64,000 bases of DNA, taken from contig LNDS01000028.1 of assembly GCA_001464835.1 (NCBI GenBank), forward strand, positions 62,001 to 126,000. Direction: 5' to 3'. The notes below the pieces were generated by a model that was given only the letters and a program-made list of their open reading frames with translations, made no database searches and was not told the DNA's origin. The stretch comes from Rhizobiales bacterium Ga0077525 (GTDB taxonomy: Bacteria > Pseudomonadota > Alphaproteobacteria > Rhizobiales > Xanthobacteraceae). Below are positions 45,247-55,896 of this stretch, piece by piece. Within the stretch, counting starts at the first letter, position 1. Each line of letters begins with the position of its first letter. The translations under genes and the position numbers were made by a program.

Positions 45247-45953
45247 CCGTGCGCAGCAAGAGCAGCGGCTCGCGCGAACTCAAAGTGCGCGTCAAGACCG
45301 GCAAGGGCCGCAAGCTGTCGTCCAAGCTGTGGCTGGAGCGGCAGCTCAACGATCCTTATGTCGCGCGGGCCAAGCGCGAAGGCATGCGCTCGCGCGCCGC
45401 CTTCAAGCTGATCGAGATCGACGACAAGGCGCGGTTTTTGAAGAAGGGCCAGCGCGTGGTCGATCTCGGCGCAGCGCCCGGCGGCTGGTCGCAGGTCGCG
45501 GCCAAGCGCGTGCATTCGCCCGCGCTGGGAAAGGTGATCGGTATCGATCTGCTCGATATCGAGCCGTTGCCGGGCGTCGATTTCCGCGTGTTCGATTTTC
45601 TCGATCCCGGCGCGCCGGCGTTGTTGAAGAAAATGCTCGGCGGGCCGGCCGACGTCGTCCTGTCCGACATGGCGGCGAATGCGACCGGGCATCGCCGCAC
45701 CGATCACATCAAGATCGTCGCTCTGGTCGAAGCGGCGACCGAATTCGCCCGCGAAGTGCTGGCGCCGGGCGGCACATTCCTGGCGAAAGTCATTCAGGGC
45801 GGCACCGAAGGCACGCTGCTGACGTTGCTGAAAAAGGACTTCGCCACCGTCAAGCATGTGAAGCCGCTGGCCAGCCGCGCCGACTCAGCCGAATTGTATT
45901 TGCTGGCGATGGGTTTCCGCGGCGGCAAGAGCGCAACCGAGTCGCAATCTTAA
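45243..45953 (+). CDS. rlmE: 23S rRNA 2'-O-methyltransferase RlmE (FtsJ/RrmJ)
   Basis: Protein of 236 residues that methylates U2552 of 23S rRNA. The SAM-binding motif is [27 protein letters not shown] holds the catalytic Lys, [12 protein letters not shown] the Asp and FLAKVIQGG the second Lys of the K-D-K-E tetrad. It has a basic N-terminal extension of about 30 residues ([18 protein letters not shown]). The start is GTG, overlapping the ppx stop (GTGA). Confidence 0.94.
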   Translation: MTVRSKSSGSRELKVRVKTGKGRKLSSKLWLERQLNDPYVARAKREGMRSRAAFKLIEIDDKARFLKKGQRVVDLGAAPGGWSQVAAKRVHSPALGKVIGIDLLDIEPLPGVDFRVFDFLDPGAPALLKKMLGGPADVVLSDMAANATGHRRTDHIKIVALVEAATEFAREVLAPGGTFLAKVIQGGTEGTLLTLLKKDFATVKHVKPLASRADSAELYLLAMGFRGGKSATESQS

Positions 45954-45955
45954 TT

Positions 45956-46045
45956 CTCCGCTCATCCCCGCGAAGGCGGGGATCCAGTGCTTTTACATTA
46001 AGCAGGGGAAGAACTGGATTCCCGCTTGCGCGGGAATGAGCGGAG
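45956..46045. repeat. Inverted repeat of the CCCCGCGAAGGCGGGGATC type
   Basis: Outer arms CTCCGCTCAT (45956-45965) and ATGAGCGGAG (46036-46045), inner hairpin CCCCGCGAAGGCGGGG (45966-45981) and GATCCAGT/ACTGGATT pairing further in. It is a widespread interspersed repeat of proteobacteria and lies exactly between convergent rlmE and the TPR gene, where it can act as a bidirectional terminator. Confidence 0.8.
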
Positions 46046-46051
46046 TATGGA

Positions 46052-48376
46052 TCAACGGAATGCGTCGGTGAAGCGCGCGCCGCGGCGGCGTTCCAGCGAT
46101 TCAAAATACAGCCGGCGCTTTTCCGCCTCGCTCAACGGGCGCGGCGCTTCGCGCGTGCTGCGCGTGACGGTGTGCGTGGCTGGCCGGGCGCGGCGTTCGG
46201 CCTGTTCTCGCTTTTCGCGGTTGGCGCGCTCGCGCGCGGTTTCGCGGGGCGTGTCGCGCGGTGTGTCGCGGACCTTGTCCGGCTTCGGCGACGCGGCTGG
46301 CGGGATTGACGCCGTGACGTCCGGCTTTGCTTCAGGTTTGGCTTCAGATTTGGCTTGCGGCTTTGCTTCAGGCTGGGCTTCCGGCCTGGTCTCGACGACG
46401 GGGACCGGCCTGGCAGGTTCGACCTTGGCCGCCTCGCGCTTGGTGCTGCCTTTGCGTTTGGCGTCCCGTTCGGCCTGCGCGGCGCGGCGGCGTTCCTCGG
46501 CGGCGGCATCGGCGGCGGCCTTCTGCTCGACGGCAATCGTCCTCTGCACGCTGGCCAAAGCCTTTTGCGCGTCGCCGAAATTGCGGTCGTGGCTGAGCGC
46601 CGTCGTGTAATCGGCAATCGCCGCGTCGCGCTGCGCGGTTTGTTCCCGCAACTGGCCGCGCAGGAAATAGCCCTGCGCGTTCTTCGGCTGCTTGGCGATG
46701 ATGAGGTCGTAATCGGCCATGGCGGCGGCGCTGTCGCCCCTGGCGGCGTTGAGCTGGGCGCGATCTTTCCGTGCAATGAGGTTGTCGGGCTCGCGGGTGA
46801 GGCCTTCGTTGAGATCGGCGATGGCGCCGTTGCTGTCGCCTCTCGCCTTGCGCAGCGAGGCGCGCTCGAACCAGATGTCGGCGGGCTTCGGATCGATTTT
46901 GATCGCCTGGTCGAGATCGCCGATCGCCTTCGCCGCGTCGCCATTGGCCTTGTAGATCATGGCGCGGGCGCGGTACGGGCCGGCGTCGCCAATGCGCAGA
47001 TCGATGGCGCGGCTGAAATCGGTCAGCGCGCGGCTGTTGTCGTTCTTGGCGAGGTAGACGCGGCCGCGGGTGGCGAAGGCCATCGCATTGCTGCCGTCGG
47101 CCTCGATGATCTTGTCGAGGTCGGGCAAAGCGCGCGCGTAATCTTTCTTGCGTATATAGGCCATGGCGCGCAACGTGATGGCGTCGCGGTTGTCGGCTTC
47201 GATCTTGAGCATGGACTCGGCATCGGTCAGCGCGCCATCGGCGTCGCCGTCTTCCAGTTTGAGATTGCCGCGCACGCGCAGGCCGTTCACGGTCCACGAA
47301 TGTTTCAGCGCCTTGCCGATGTCGGCATAAGCGCGCTTGCGGTCGCCTTTGTCGCGCCAGGCTTCGGCGCGCTGGCGGTAGCTCTGCGACGGATTTTCAT
47401 CGAGCGGAATGGCGCGGTCGAGAGTGGCGATGGCCTTGTCGAGATCGCCCTTCTTGCGCCACATCGCCGCCTGGCCGTTGAGCGCGGCCAAGCTCTTTGG
47501 GTCGATGCGCGAGGCTTCCTGGTAATCGCGCAGCGCTGCGTCGGTCTCGTTATTGGCGTCGCGGGCCTGCGCGCGCAAGAGATAATTCGCCGCGCTCGGA
47601 TCGATGCGCACGGCCTGATCGAAGTCGCCGATGGCGCGGGCGTAATCCTTCTGGCGCAGATAAAGCTGGCCGCGGCCGCTGTACGAACTTGGATTGTTGG
47701 CGCGCAGGCTTATCGCCTTCTGGTAATCGGCGAGCGCGCCGTCATTGTGGCCAAGGTCGCGCTTGACGGCGGCGCGGTTGACGTAAGGCGAGGGGTGGTC
47801 CGGCTCGAGTTCGATGGCCTTGTCGTAGTCGGCGAGCGCCTGGCCGTAATTGCCGCGCGCATACCAGGCATTGCCGCGATTCTGGTAGGCCGGCGCGAAA
47901 TTCGGCGCGAGATTGATGGCGCGGTTGAGATCGCCGATCGAGTGCACGATGTCGTCGCGGTCGAGATAGGCCAGGCCGCGCAGCGCGTAGGCGACGCCGA
48001 GCGCTTCGCCGCTCAGTTTGCCGGTGGCGATGATCTTGCCGCACGACTCGATGCGGTGCTGCGCCAGATCTTCCGTCTGGTTGGCGCAGATCTGCGCATC
48101 GCTGCCGCGCGGGCGCGGCACTGTCGGCTTGACGGGAAGGGGCGCGTTGTCCGGACTGAGCGATGGTGCAGACCGCGCGCTCTGCGTCGGCTGGCGGGCG
48201 ATGATGCGCGGCTGATAGACGGCGCGGCTATCGTTGCTGCGCGACGTATTGCTGGAGAAGAACGGAAAGCCCTGCGCGTCAGCGCGTTGCGGCGGCAGCG
48301 CTACCGCGGCCATCGCCAGCGCAACGCCGGCGACAACCGCGCCTTTTATCGTTCGCGTTGAACAGACCGCCCGCAT
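46052..48376 (-). CDS. Large exported TPR-repeat protein
   Basis: Protein of 774 residues with a signal peptide (about residues 1-35, RADAQG). After a short low-complexity part it has about 14 tandem tetratricopeptide repeats between residues 90 and 580, seen as recurring units such as AIGDLNRAINLAPNFAPAYQ and ALADYDKAIELEPDHPSPY. The last 190 residues are rich in Ala, Lys, Glu and Pro (KPEAKPQAKSEAKPEAKP), typical of disordered periplasmic spacers. TPR arrays bind other proteins. The partner is unknown. It converges with rlmE and is alone on the minus strand. Confidence 0.88.
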   Translation of the reverse strand: MRAVCSTRTIKGAVVAGVALAMAAVALPPQRADAQGFPFFSSNTSRSNDSRAVYQPRIIARQPTQSARSAPSLSPDNAPLPVKPTVPRPRGSDAQICANQTEDLAQHRIESCGKIIATGKLSGEALGVAYALRGLAYLDRDDIVHSIGDLNRAINLAPNFAPAYQNRGNAWYARGNYGQALADYDKAIELEPDHPSPYVNRAAVKRDLGHNDGALADYQKAISLRANNPSSYSGRGQLYLRQKDYARAIGDFDQAVRIDPSAANYLLRAQARDANNETDAALRDYQEASRIDPKSLAALNGQAAMWRKKGDLDKAIATLDRAIPLDENPSQSYRQRAEAWRDKGDRKRAYADIGKALKHSWTVNGLRVRGNLKLEDGDADGALTDAESMLKIEADNRDAITLRAMAYIRKKDYARALPDLDKIIEADGSNAMAFATRGRVYLAKNDNSRALTDFSRAIDLRIGDAGPYRARAMIYKANGDAAKAIGDLDQAIKIDPKPADIWFERASLRKARGDSNGAIADLNEGLTREPDNLIARKDRAQLNAARGDSAAAMADYDLIIAKQPKNAQGYFLRGQLREQTAQRDAAIADYTTALSHDRNFGDAQKALASVQRTIAVEQKAAADAAAEERRRAAQAERDAKRKGSTKREAAKVEPARPVPVVETRPEAQPEAKPQAKSEAKPEAKPDVTASIPPAASPKPDKVRDTPRDTPRETARERANREKREQAERRARPATHTVTRSTREAPRPLSEAEKRRLYFESLERRRGARFTDAFR

Positions 48377-48518
48377 CGAAAAAGCCTTGCACGTTAACCA
48401 TAGCGAATATTGAAATTACGCGGCTTTCCAACGGTTTGTCCATGCGAAGGGTCCGGTTCCATTAACCAAAGCAGGCGGCATGGTTAACGTGTAAAACTTT
48501 AATCAAATGCGACATGAA

Positions 48519-49931
48519 TTACGCAGCCGTCGGCGGTTTGGTCTCGGGCATGGCGCGGCCGGATAATTCGGCGCCGGCATCGGGCGAAAGCCTTGCAAAA
48601 ACAAAGATCGACAGCGCCGAGATCGTCGCGACGATGACGAAGGCCGCCTGAAAATCGCCGGCCATCAAGGTTCCATGGCCATGATAGGCGGCGGTGAGGT
48701 CGACCGCGAGCGCGCCGAGGGCAACGCCGGCCGACAGCGACAACTGCTGGCCGACGCTGACCAGCGCGGTGGCGCGCGAGACGCGCGACTGCTCGACCTC
48801 GGCGTAAGCGATGGTGTTGATCGCGGTGAACTGGAGTGAGCGGAAAAAGCCACCGATCAGCAGCACGCCGAACATCACCAAAGCCGGCGTCGCGTCATTG
48901 AACAGGGCGCAGACGGCGAGAAAGGCGGCACTCAGGATCGCGTTGCTCATCAGGATGGCGCGGAAGCCGAAGCGCTTGAGCAGCGTCGCCGCCGCCATCT
49001 TCATGCCCATAGCGCCGGCGGCGGAGGCGAAAGTGATCATGCCGGATTCGAACGGCGACTTGCCGAAGCCGACTTGCAGCATCAGCGGCAACAAAAACGG
49101 CAGCGCGCCGATGCCGAGCCGGAACATGAAGCCGCCGAGCACGCTGGCGCGGAATGTCGGCAGCCTAAACAGAGTGAGGTCGAGCGCCGGATGCGGCGTG
49201 TGCCTGGCATGCACCAGATAGGCGGCGATGAAGATCGCGCCGCCGATAATCAGCGAGACGACCACCGGCCACGGCAGAAAATTCAGGCCGAGCACCGACA
49301 GGCCGAAGGCGACGCCGGCAATGCCGAGGCCCGCATAAATCATGCCGAGAATGTCGAATCTTTCGTGGTTTTCGGCGCGCACGTCGTCGATGTATTTCGT
49401 CGCCAGCACGATGCCGGCGATGCCGATCGGCACGTTGATCAGGAATATCCAGTGCCACGAGGCATATTCGGTGATGAAGCCGCCGACCGGCGGGCCGATG
49501 ACCGGGCCGATCAAGGCCGGCGTCGTCACCCAGGCCATGGCGCTGACCAGTTCGCGCCGGCTGATCGAACGCACCAGCACCATCCGGCCAACCGGCGTCA
49601 TCATGGCGCCTCCCATGCCTTGCAGGATGCGGGCGAAGACGAAGTCGGTCAGCGAGGTCGACAGCGCGCAGGCAATCGAGCCGAGCACGAAGACGGCGAT
49701 GGCGGCGCGGAACACGGTGCGGGCGCCGAAGCGGTCGGCGGTCCAGCCCGAGGCAGGGATGAAGATGGCGAGCGACAGCAGGTAAGAGGTGACGGCGAGC
49801 TTGAGCGCCAGCGGGTTGGTGCCGATGTCGGCGGCAATTGCCGGCAGCGAGGTGGCGATCACCGTGGAGTCCATGTTCTCCATGAACAGGGCAACCGCGA
49901 CGATCAGGGGGACGATGCGGTCACGGCGCAT
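48519..49931 (-). CDS. DHA2-type (EmrB/QacA) multidrug exporter
   Basis: MFS transporter of 470 residues with about 14 hydrophobic segments. The EmrB-family start ALFMENMDSTVIATSLPAIA, loop DRFGARTVF, and motif C-like GPVIGPPVGGFI in helix 5 mark it as a drug/H+ antiporter. The C-terminus is Pro/Thr-rich and short. The ATG at 49931 is used; a TTG at 49994 would add 21 residues with no clear ribosome-binding site. No linked regulator or membrane-fusion protein is seen. Confidence 0.88.
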   Translation of the reverse strand: MRRDRIVPLIVAVALFMENMDSTVIATSLPAIAADIGTNPLALKLAVTSYLLSLAIFIPASGWTADRFGARTVFRAAIAVFVLGSIACALSTSLTDFVFARILQGMGGAMMTPVGRMVLVRSISRRELVSAMAWVTTPALIGPVIGPPVGGFITEYASWHWIFLINVPIGIAGIVLATKYIDDVRAENHERFDILGMIYAGLGIAGVAFGLSVLGLNFLPWPVVVSLIIGGAIFIAAYLVHARHTPHPALDLTLFRLPTFRASVLGGFMFRLGIGALPFLLPLMLQVGFGKSPFESGMITFASAAGAMGMKMAAATLLKRFGFRAILMSNAILSAAFLAVCALFNDATPALVMFGVLLIGGFFRSLQFTAINTIAYAEVEQSRVSRATALVSVGQQLSLSAGVALGALAVDLTAAYHGHGTLMAGDFQAAFVIVATISALSIFVFARLSPDAGAELSGRAMPETKPPTAA

Positions 49932-50125
49932 GGGGAGGGTCTCGAATCCAGGCGGAAAGACTGGGGGTTTAGAGCCCGGCCGGTTGACCTGCAAACGGCG
50001 GCGGAACGAAGGCTATTGCCGTTTTCGCGTTACCTTGTGGGTGGCATGGCTGGCATCCAGGATAGACCTAGGAATCGCGCAATTCCCATGCTAACGACCA
50101 CCGCCAACCCAAAAGCGGGCCGTGA

Positions 50126-51703
<1,578 letters not shown>

Positions 51704-51847
51704 CTTCTTTCCCTCTTCGATAGGGGGAGGGATAAAGCAAAGCCTTGCCAGCGGCTGGAACTAGGACTAACGCATGGCTGTCCGGTGCGCCCAAGGGCCC
51801 GCCCGGCACGCAAGTGCGACCATTTCCATTTTAGCCGGGTATCCGAC

Positions 51848-52270
51848 ATGTCCATTGCAACGATCCTGCTGCCGGTCTTCGTTCAGGTGGCGCTGACCTT
51901 CGTCCTCATATTTACGCTGGGCACGTCGCGCATGGCCGTGCTTAAGCGCGGTGAAGTGCGCATCCCCGATATCGCGCTCGGCCAGCGCGTCTGGCCGGCG
52001 CGGCAGCAGCAGATCTCGAACTGCTATGACAATCAGTTTCAGTTGCCGGTGCTGTTTTATGTGCTGACCGTGCTGGCCATTATCACCCGGCATGCCGACT
52101 ATCTTTTCGTGGTGCTGGCCTGGATATTCGTCGTGTCGCGTCTCGTGCACGCCTATATCCACTGCACCACCAATTACGTGCGCTATCGCTTCCTGAGCTT
52201 TGCCATCGGTCTGATCGTGCTGATCGCCATGTGGGCGATCTTCGCCGCGCAGATTCTGGCGGGCGTCTGA
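51848..52270 (+). CDS. MAPEG-family membrane protein
   Basis: Protein of 140 residues with four hydrophobic segments and the MAPEG-like pattern QRVWPARQQQISNCYDNQFQLPVLFYVL. MAPEG proteins are membrane glutathione transferases or eicosanoid enzymes; bacterial ones are mostly uncharacterised. The ATG at 51848 gives the usual family length. The stop overlaps the start of the following methyltransferase (TGATG), so the two are coupled. Confidence 0.85.
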   Translation: MSIATILLPVFVQVALTFVLIFTLGTSRMAVLKRGEVRIPDIALGQRVWPARQQQISNCYDNQFQLPVLFYVLTVLAIITRHADYLFVVLAWIFVVSRLVHAYIHCTTNYVRYRFLSFAIGLIVLIAMWAIFAAQILAGV

Positions 52271-53568
52271 TGACCCCGGCAGCCAAGCTCGCCGCGGCGA
52301 TCGAAGTCTTCGAAGCGCTTGAAACAGACCGCCGCCCGGCCGGCGATGCGCTCAAGGCCTGGGGCCTGGCGCATCGTTTCGCCGGCTCCGGCGACCGCGC
52401 CGGCATTGCCGGTTTGGTGTACGACGCACTGCGCCGCCGCGCGTCCAGCGCGTTTCTGATGGGCGCGGAAACGCCGCGCGCCATTCTGCTCGGCATGTTG
52501 AAGCGCGAACGCGGTCTCGATACCGACGCGATCGCCAAACTCGCCGACGGCTCGACCTATGGTCCGGCCGCCCTGACCGATGACGAGCGCGCCCGCCTCG
52601 ACGCCAACGACATGAAAGATGCGCCGCCGCATGTCATCGGCGATTATCCGGACTGGCTCGACCCGCATTTCGAACGCGCCTTCGGCAAGGATCGCGGCGA
52701 GGAGGGCGCGGCGCTCGCCTCGCGCGCGCCGCTCGACCTGCGCGTCAACACGCTGAAGTCGGAGCCGGACCGCGCCGCCTCGATGCTGGATGATCTCAAA
52801 CCGGCGCGCGGCCGCTGGTCGCCCGTCGCCTTGCGCATCGCGCTCAATGCCGACGCCAAGTCGCCGGCCATTCATGCCGAGCCTGCTTTTCTTAAAGGTT
52901 TGATCGAGGTGCAGGACGAGGGTTCGCAACTCGCCGCTCTGTTTGCCGGCGCCAAGCCGGGCGAACAGGTGGTCGATCTGTGCGCTGGCGCCGGCGGCAA
53001 GACTTTGGCGCTGGCGGCTTTGATGCAGAACAAGGGCCAGATCTTCGCCACCGACGACGACAAGCGGCGGCTTGCGCCGATTCACGATCGCCTGGCGCGC
53101 TCCGGCGCGCGCAACGTTCAGGTGCGCACGCCCAAATCCATCGGCGGCGAGATCGACGATCTCAACGAGCGCTGCGACCTCGTGCTGATCGATGCGCCCT
53201 GCACCGGCACCGGCTCGTGGCGGCGCAATCCGGACGCCAAATGGCGGATGCGGCCCGGCGCGCTCGAACAGCGCGTCAAGGAACAGGCCGGCATTCTCGA
53301 CCGCGCCGTGGGTCTTTTGAAATCCGGCGGGCGCATCGCCTATGTCACCTGTTCGGTGCTGGACGAGGAAAACGGCGCGCAGGTGCGGGACTTCCTGGGC
53401 CGCCATGCGGAGTTCTCGGTCGAGAAGCCGGCTGACGTCATCAAGGCGCTGGGCGAGCGGGCGGCGATGTTCGGCAAGGCGGCGCGGCTGTCGGCCGAGG
53501 GCATCCTCATGACGCCGCGGACGACGGGAACCGACGGCTTCTTCGTCAGCGTGCTGCGCCGGACTTGA
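52270..53568 (+). CDS. RsmB/NOP-type RNA cytosine-5 methyltransferase
   Basis: Protein of 432 residues. The first 150 are a NusB-like and N-terminal RNA-binding region; the rest is a NOP2/Sun methyltransferase. SAM motif: VVDLCAGAGGKTLALAA; catalytic motifs DAPCTGTGSWRRNPD and YVTCSVLDEENGAQV contain the two Cys of RNA m5C enzymes. The target is probably 16S rRNA, as for RsmB, but the shorter N-terminus could fit another site. It starts with ATG at 52270, overlapping the MAPEG stop. Confidence 0.9.
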   Translation: MTPAAKLAAAIEVFEALETDRRPAGDALKAWGLAHRFAGSGDRAGIAGLVYDALRRRASSAFLMGAETPRAILLGMLKRERGLDTDAIAKLADGSTYGPAALTDDERARLDANDMKDAPPHVIGDYPDWLDPHFERAFGKDRGEEGAALASRAPLDLRVNTLKSEPDRAASMLDDLKPARGRWSPVALRIALNADAKSPAIHAEPAFLKGLIEVQDEGSQLAALFAGAKPGEQVVDLCAGAGGKTLALAALMQNKGQIFATDDDKRRLAPIHDRLARSGARNVQVRTPKSIGGEIDDLNERCDLVLIDAPCTGTGSWRRNPDAKWRMRPGALEQRVKEQAGILDRAVGLLKSGGRIAYVTCSVLDEENGAQVRDFLGRHAEFSVEKPADVIKALGERAAMFGKAARLSAEGILMTPRTTGTDGFFVSVLRRT

Positions 53569-53694
53569 GGTAAAAGCGCCGCGTTAACAGCTAAATAACG
53601 CGAATTCCTCGTTTGTGCCTTAATCCGGGCTGAAAAACCGCATGAAGATTCTGCTGTGTGGAACCGCAGAATTCGAGTGGCGGGGTCTAAAGAC

Positions 53695-54777
53695 GTGACA
53701 ATTTCCAACAGGCGCGAACCGACATTTGGCGGTGCGCATGACGCCGCCCCCGGCGGGGCGCCGGACAAACCCCATAACGGACCTCAGATTGGCCCCGGCG
53801 ACGTGCTGGCGCACAAGGTGGCCAAGGCTTCCGGCCTGACCCGGATGGTGTCGAGCGTCCAGATCATCGGCTCGCTGCTGGCGGTGCCGCTCGGCCTCGC
53901 CTCCGGCTACTCGATGTACAAGGCCAATTTCGCGGTCGATACCACCTGCCAGAATTTGCGCGCCAGCATCGTCGCCATGCTCGACAAGAATGTCGATGCC
54001 GCGACCCGGCGCATGCTGGTGCGGCGCGACATCACGACGTTCGAGCAGACCTGCGGCGATTTCGATCCGGACGCGCATGCGGCGTTCAAGACCTTGCTGG
54101 CGGCGCCGCCTGCGGCGACGGCGGCTGCGCCGAAACTGCGCAGCGCCTTGCCCGCGACCGAGGTCGCGCGCAAGGCGGAGCCGAAGGCTGACGTAAAGGT
54201 CGAGGCGAAAGCCGAGCCGAAGTCTGAACCCAAATCGGAAGCCAAAGCCGAACCAAAGAGCGAGCCGCGTCAGATCGCCGAGAAAACGCCCGCGGCTGCA
54301 CCGCAGCCGGCGAGCATCGAATCCATCGAGCGCGAAGCGGTGCTGTCCGATACGCGCTGGCTGGCCGCGGTGCGCGAGGCCTTGGTGACCAATAATCCCG
54401 AGCCCGTGATCAAAGGCAGCGCGCCCGCCAATCTCGAAGTGCCAAAACCGGCGGGCAGCGAAACCTTGGCCGTGGCCAGGCCAGCAACGCCGCCCGTTCA
54501 ATTGCAGCCGACATGGACCGTACCGGCGCAAGTCGAAGCGCCCGCTGTTGCCGCTGCGCCCACCGCGGCGCCGCTGGTTGCCGCGCCCATTCCTGCCGTC
54601 GATGTGCCGAACCGCGTCACGCCGGTGGTTGACGATCGTCCGCGCCCGCCGGCGCCGATTACCGGGCCTGCGCCGATCAACGGCGCGACCGACAGCGACG
54701 ACAGCACGCCGTCGCGTATCGGTTCGTGGATCGCGCAGATTCCGCTGGTCGGCCGGGTGATCGAGCCGCGCAACTAG
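53695..54777 (+). CDS. Pro/Ala-rich single-pass membrane protein
   Basis: Protein of 360 residues without recognised domain. One transmembrane helix is at about residues 53-75 (SVQIIGSLLAVPLGLASG). Just after it are two Cys (TTCQNLRAS and TCGDFDPD) that could form a disulfide in a small periplasmic helical part. The next 60 residues have degenerate KAEPKSEP repeats, and the C-terminal 150 are rich in Pro, Ala and Val. The start GTG 53695 is chosen over GTG 53656; both lack a strong ribosome-binding site. It converges with the Aat-like gene. Confidence 0.7.
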   Translation: MTISNRREPTFGGAHDAAPGGAPDKPHNGPQIGPGDVLAHKVAKASGLTRMVSSVQIIGSLLAVPLGLASGYSMYKANFAVDTTCQNLRASIVAMLDKNVDAATRRMLVRRDITTFEQTCGDFDPDAHAAFKTLLAAPPAATAAAPKLRSALPATEVARKAEPKADVKVEAKAEPKSEPKSEAKAEPKSEPRQIAEKTPAAAPQPASIESIEREAVLSDTRWLAAVREALVTNNPEPVIKGSAPANLEVPKPAGSETLAVARPATPPVQLQPTWTVPAQVEAPAVAAAPTAAPLVAAPIPAVDVPNRVTPVVDDRPRPPAPITGPAPINGATDSDDSTPSRIGSWIAQIPLVGRVIEPRN

Positions 54778-54786
54778 TTTGATGCG

Positions 54787-55695
54787 CTAGGCGGCTTTGG
54801 CGGCCTGCGGCTGCCATTCGGAAATTTTCGCCACATCGGCTTCGGTTTGCCAGCGGCCGATGCGGCTGGCCTTTTTCGCCGCATCCGTCAGCCGCGCCAG
54901 GAAGTCGCCGCGCGGAATTTCGCGGAAGCCCATGTCGCGCGTTGTCGGCGTCAGCGCCTTGCCATCGTTGAAGGCGAAGCCCCACTGCGCCAGATGCCAG
55001 TTCAGAACCGTGAAGCCGATCTTCGACGTGTTCGGCTCGCGCGAGAACTGCGACTCGGTGACGAAGGAATTGCCGACCGCGACGCCATAGCCGCCGCCGG
55101 CGAGTTCGCCCTTGTCGTTCCACACTTCGAACGAATGGGCGTGGCCGGCGTCATAAGCGGCGGCGTAAGCGTGCATGATCTTCGGCGTGATCCAGGTGAC
55201 ATGCCAGCGCCCGGTGCGGGCGGCGGCGCAGGCCTTGATGACGGCGTCGAAGTCGCGGTCGAAGGTGACGGTGTACTGGCCCTGGCGCATCTGCCGGCGC
55301 AGGCGCTTGGCGATGTGCAGCTCATCGAAAAACAAAAGCGAGCGCATCTGCGGCGACCACCATTTGATCGGGCCGAGATGGGCGAACGGATAAAGCCCGC
55401 GTTGGTGCGCCTCGAGCAATGTCGGCAGCGACAGATCGTGGGCGATGCCGGCAAGGCCGGGCGGATTGTCGAGCGCGCGCTCCGGATCGGGCAGGGCATA
55501 GTCCGGCGCGAGGAATTCGGTGGCGCACATTTTCAAAAGGTTCGGCAGGCCGGAGATGCGGCTCGGCATCAGCGCCCAGGCCGCGCCGAGCGCCCAGCGT
55601 TCGGCGCGGTCGCGCAGGCTCTCCCGGAACAGCGCGTCGCGGCTGTTGCCCGAGGCGGTCTGCGGCAAACTCAAACGGTCGGCGTGAAAGGCCAA
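54787..55695 (-). CDS. Aat-like leucyl/phenylalanyl-tRNA protein transferase domain protein
   Basis: Protein of 302 residues. The core resembles Aat, which adds Leu or Phe to proteins for N-end-rule degradation: GPIKWWSPQMRSLLFFDELH, YTVTFDRDFDAVIKACA, SFEVWNDKGELAGGGYGVAVG and FSREPNTSKIGF are all family-like. It is longer than the usual 220-250 residues because of about 85 N-terminal residues, and many positions differ from standard Aat, so it may be a divergent paralogue. The start is TTG at 55695, seven bases after GGAG; no ATG is available before the conserved region. Confidence 0.8.
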   Translation of the reverse strand: MAFHADRLSLPQTASGNSRDALFRESLRDRAERWALGAAWALMPSRISGLPNLLKMCATEFLAPDYALPDPERALDNPPGLAGIAHDLSLPTLLEAHQRGLYPFAHLGPIKWWSPQMRSLLFFDELHIAKRLRRQMRQGQYTVTFDRDFDAVIKACAAARTGRWHVTWITPKIMHAYAAAYDAGHAHSFEVWNDKGELAGGGYGVAVGNSFVTESQFSREPNTSKIGFTVLNWHLAQWGFAFNDGKALTPTTRDMGFREIPRGDFLARLTDAAKKASRIGRWQTEADVAKISEWQPQAAKAA

Positions 55696-55896
55696 GGCGG
55701 CGCTCCGGGTTGAACGATTACGCGGTCGATAACGGGCGTTTTGCCACGGCAGACCTAATGGAGCGTTAGGGCAAAGGCCGGCATTTGCGCGGAATTTGCC
55801 CAAGGTGAAGCCGGCGTTAATCGGGGCGCCTATTCCGCTTTAGGTTGAAATAGAATTATATACCCCTTTAAGATGTTTACCCGGGGGAGAGCGACA

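Noticed and set aside
46355..48361. 668-residue plus-strand frame opposite the TPR gene
   Set aside because: Shadow of the repeated TPR coding sequence; its apparent repeats are the reverse of the TPR units.
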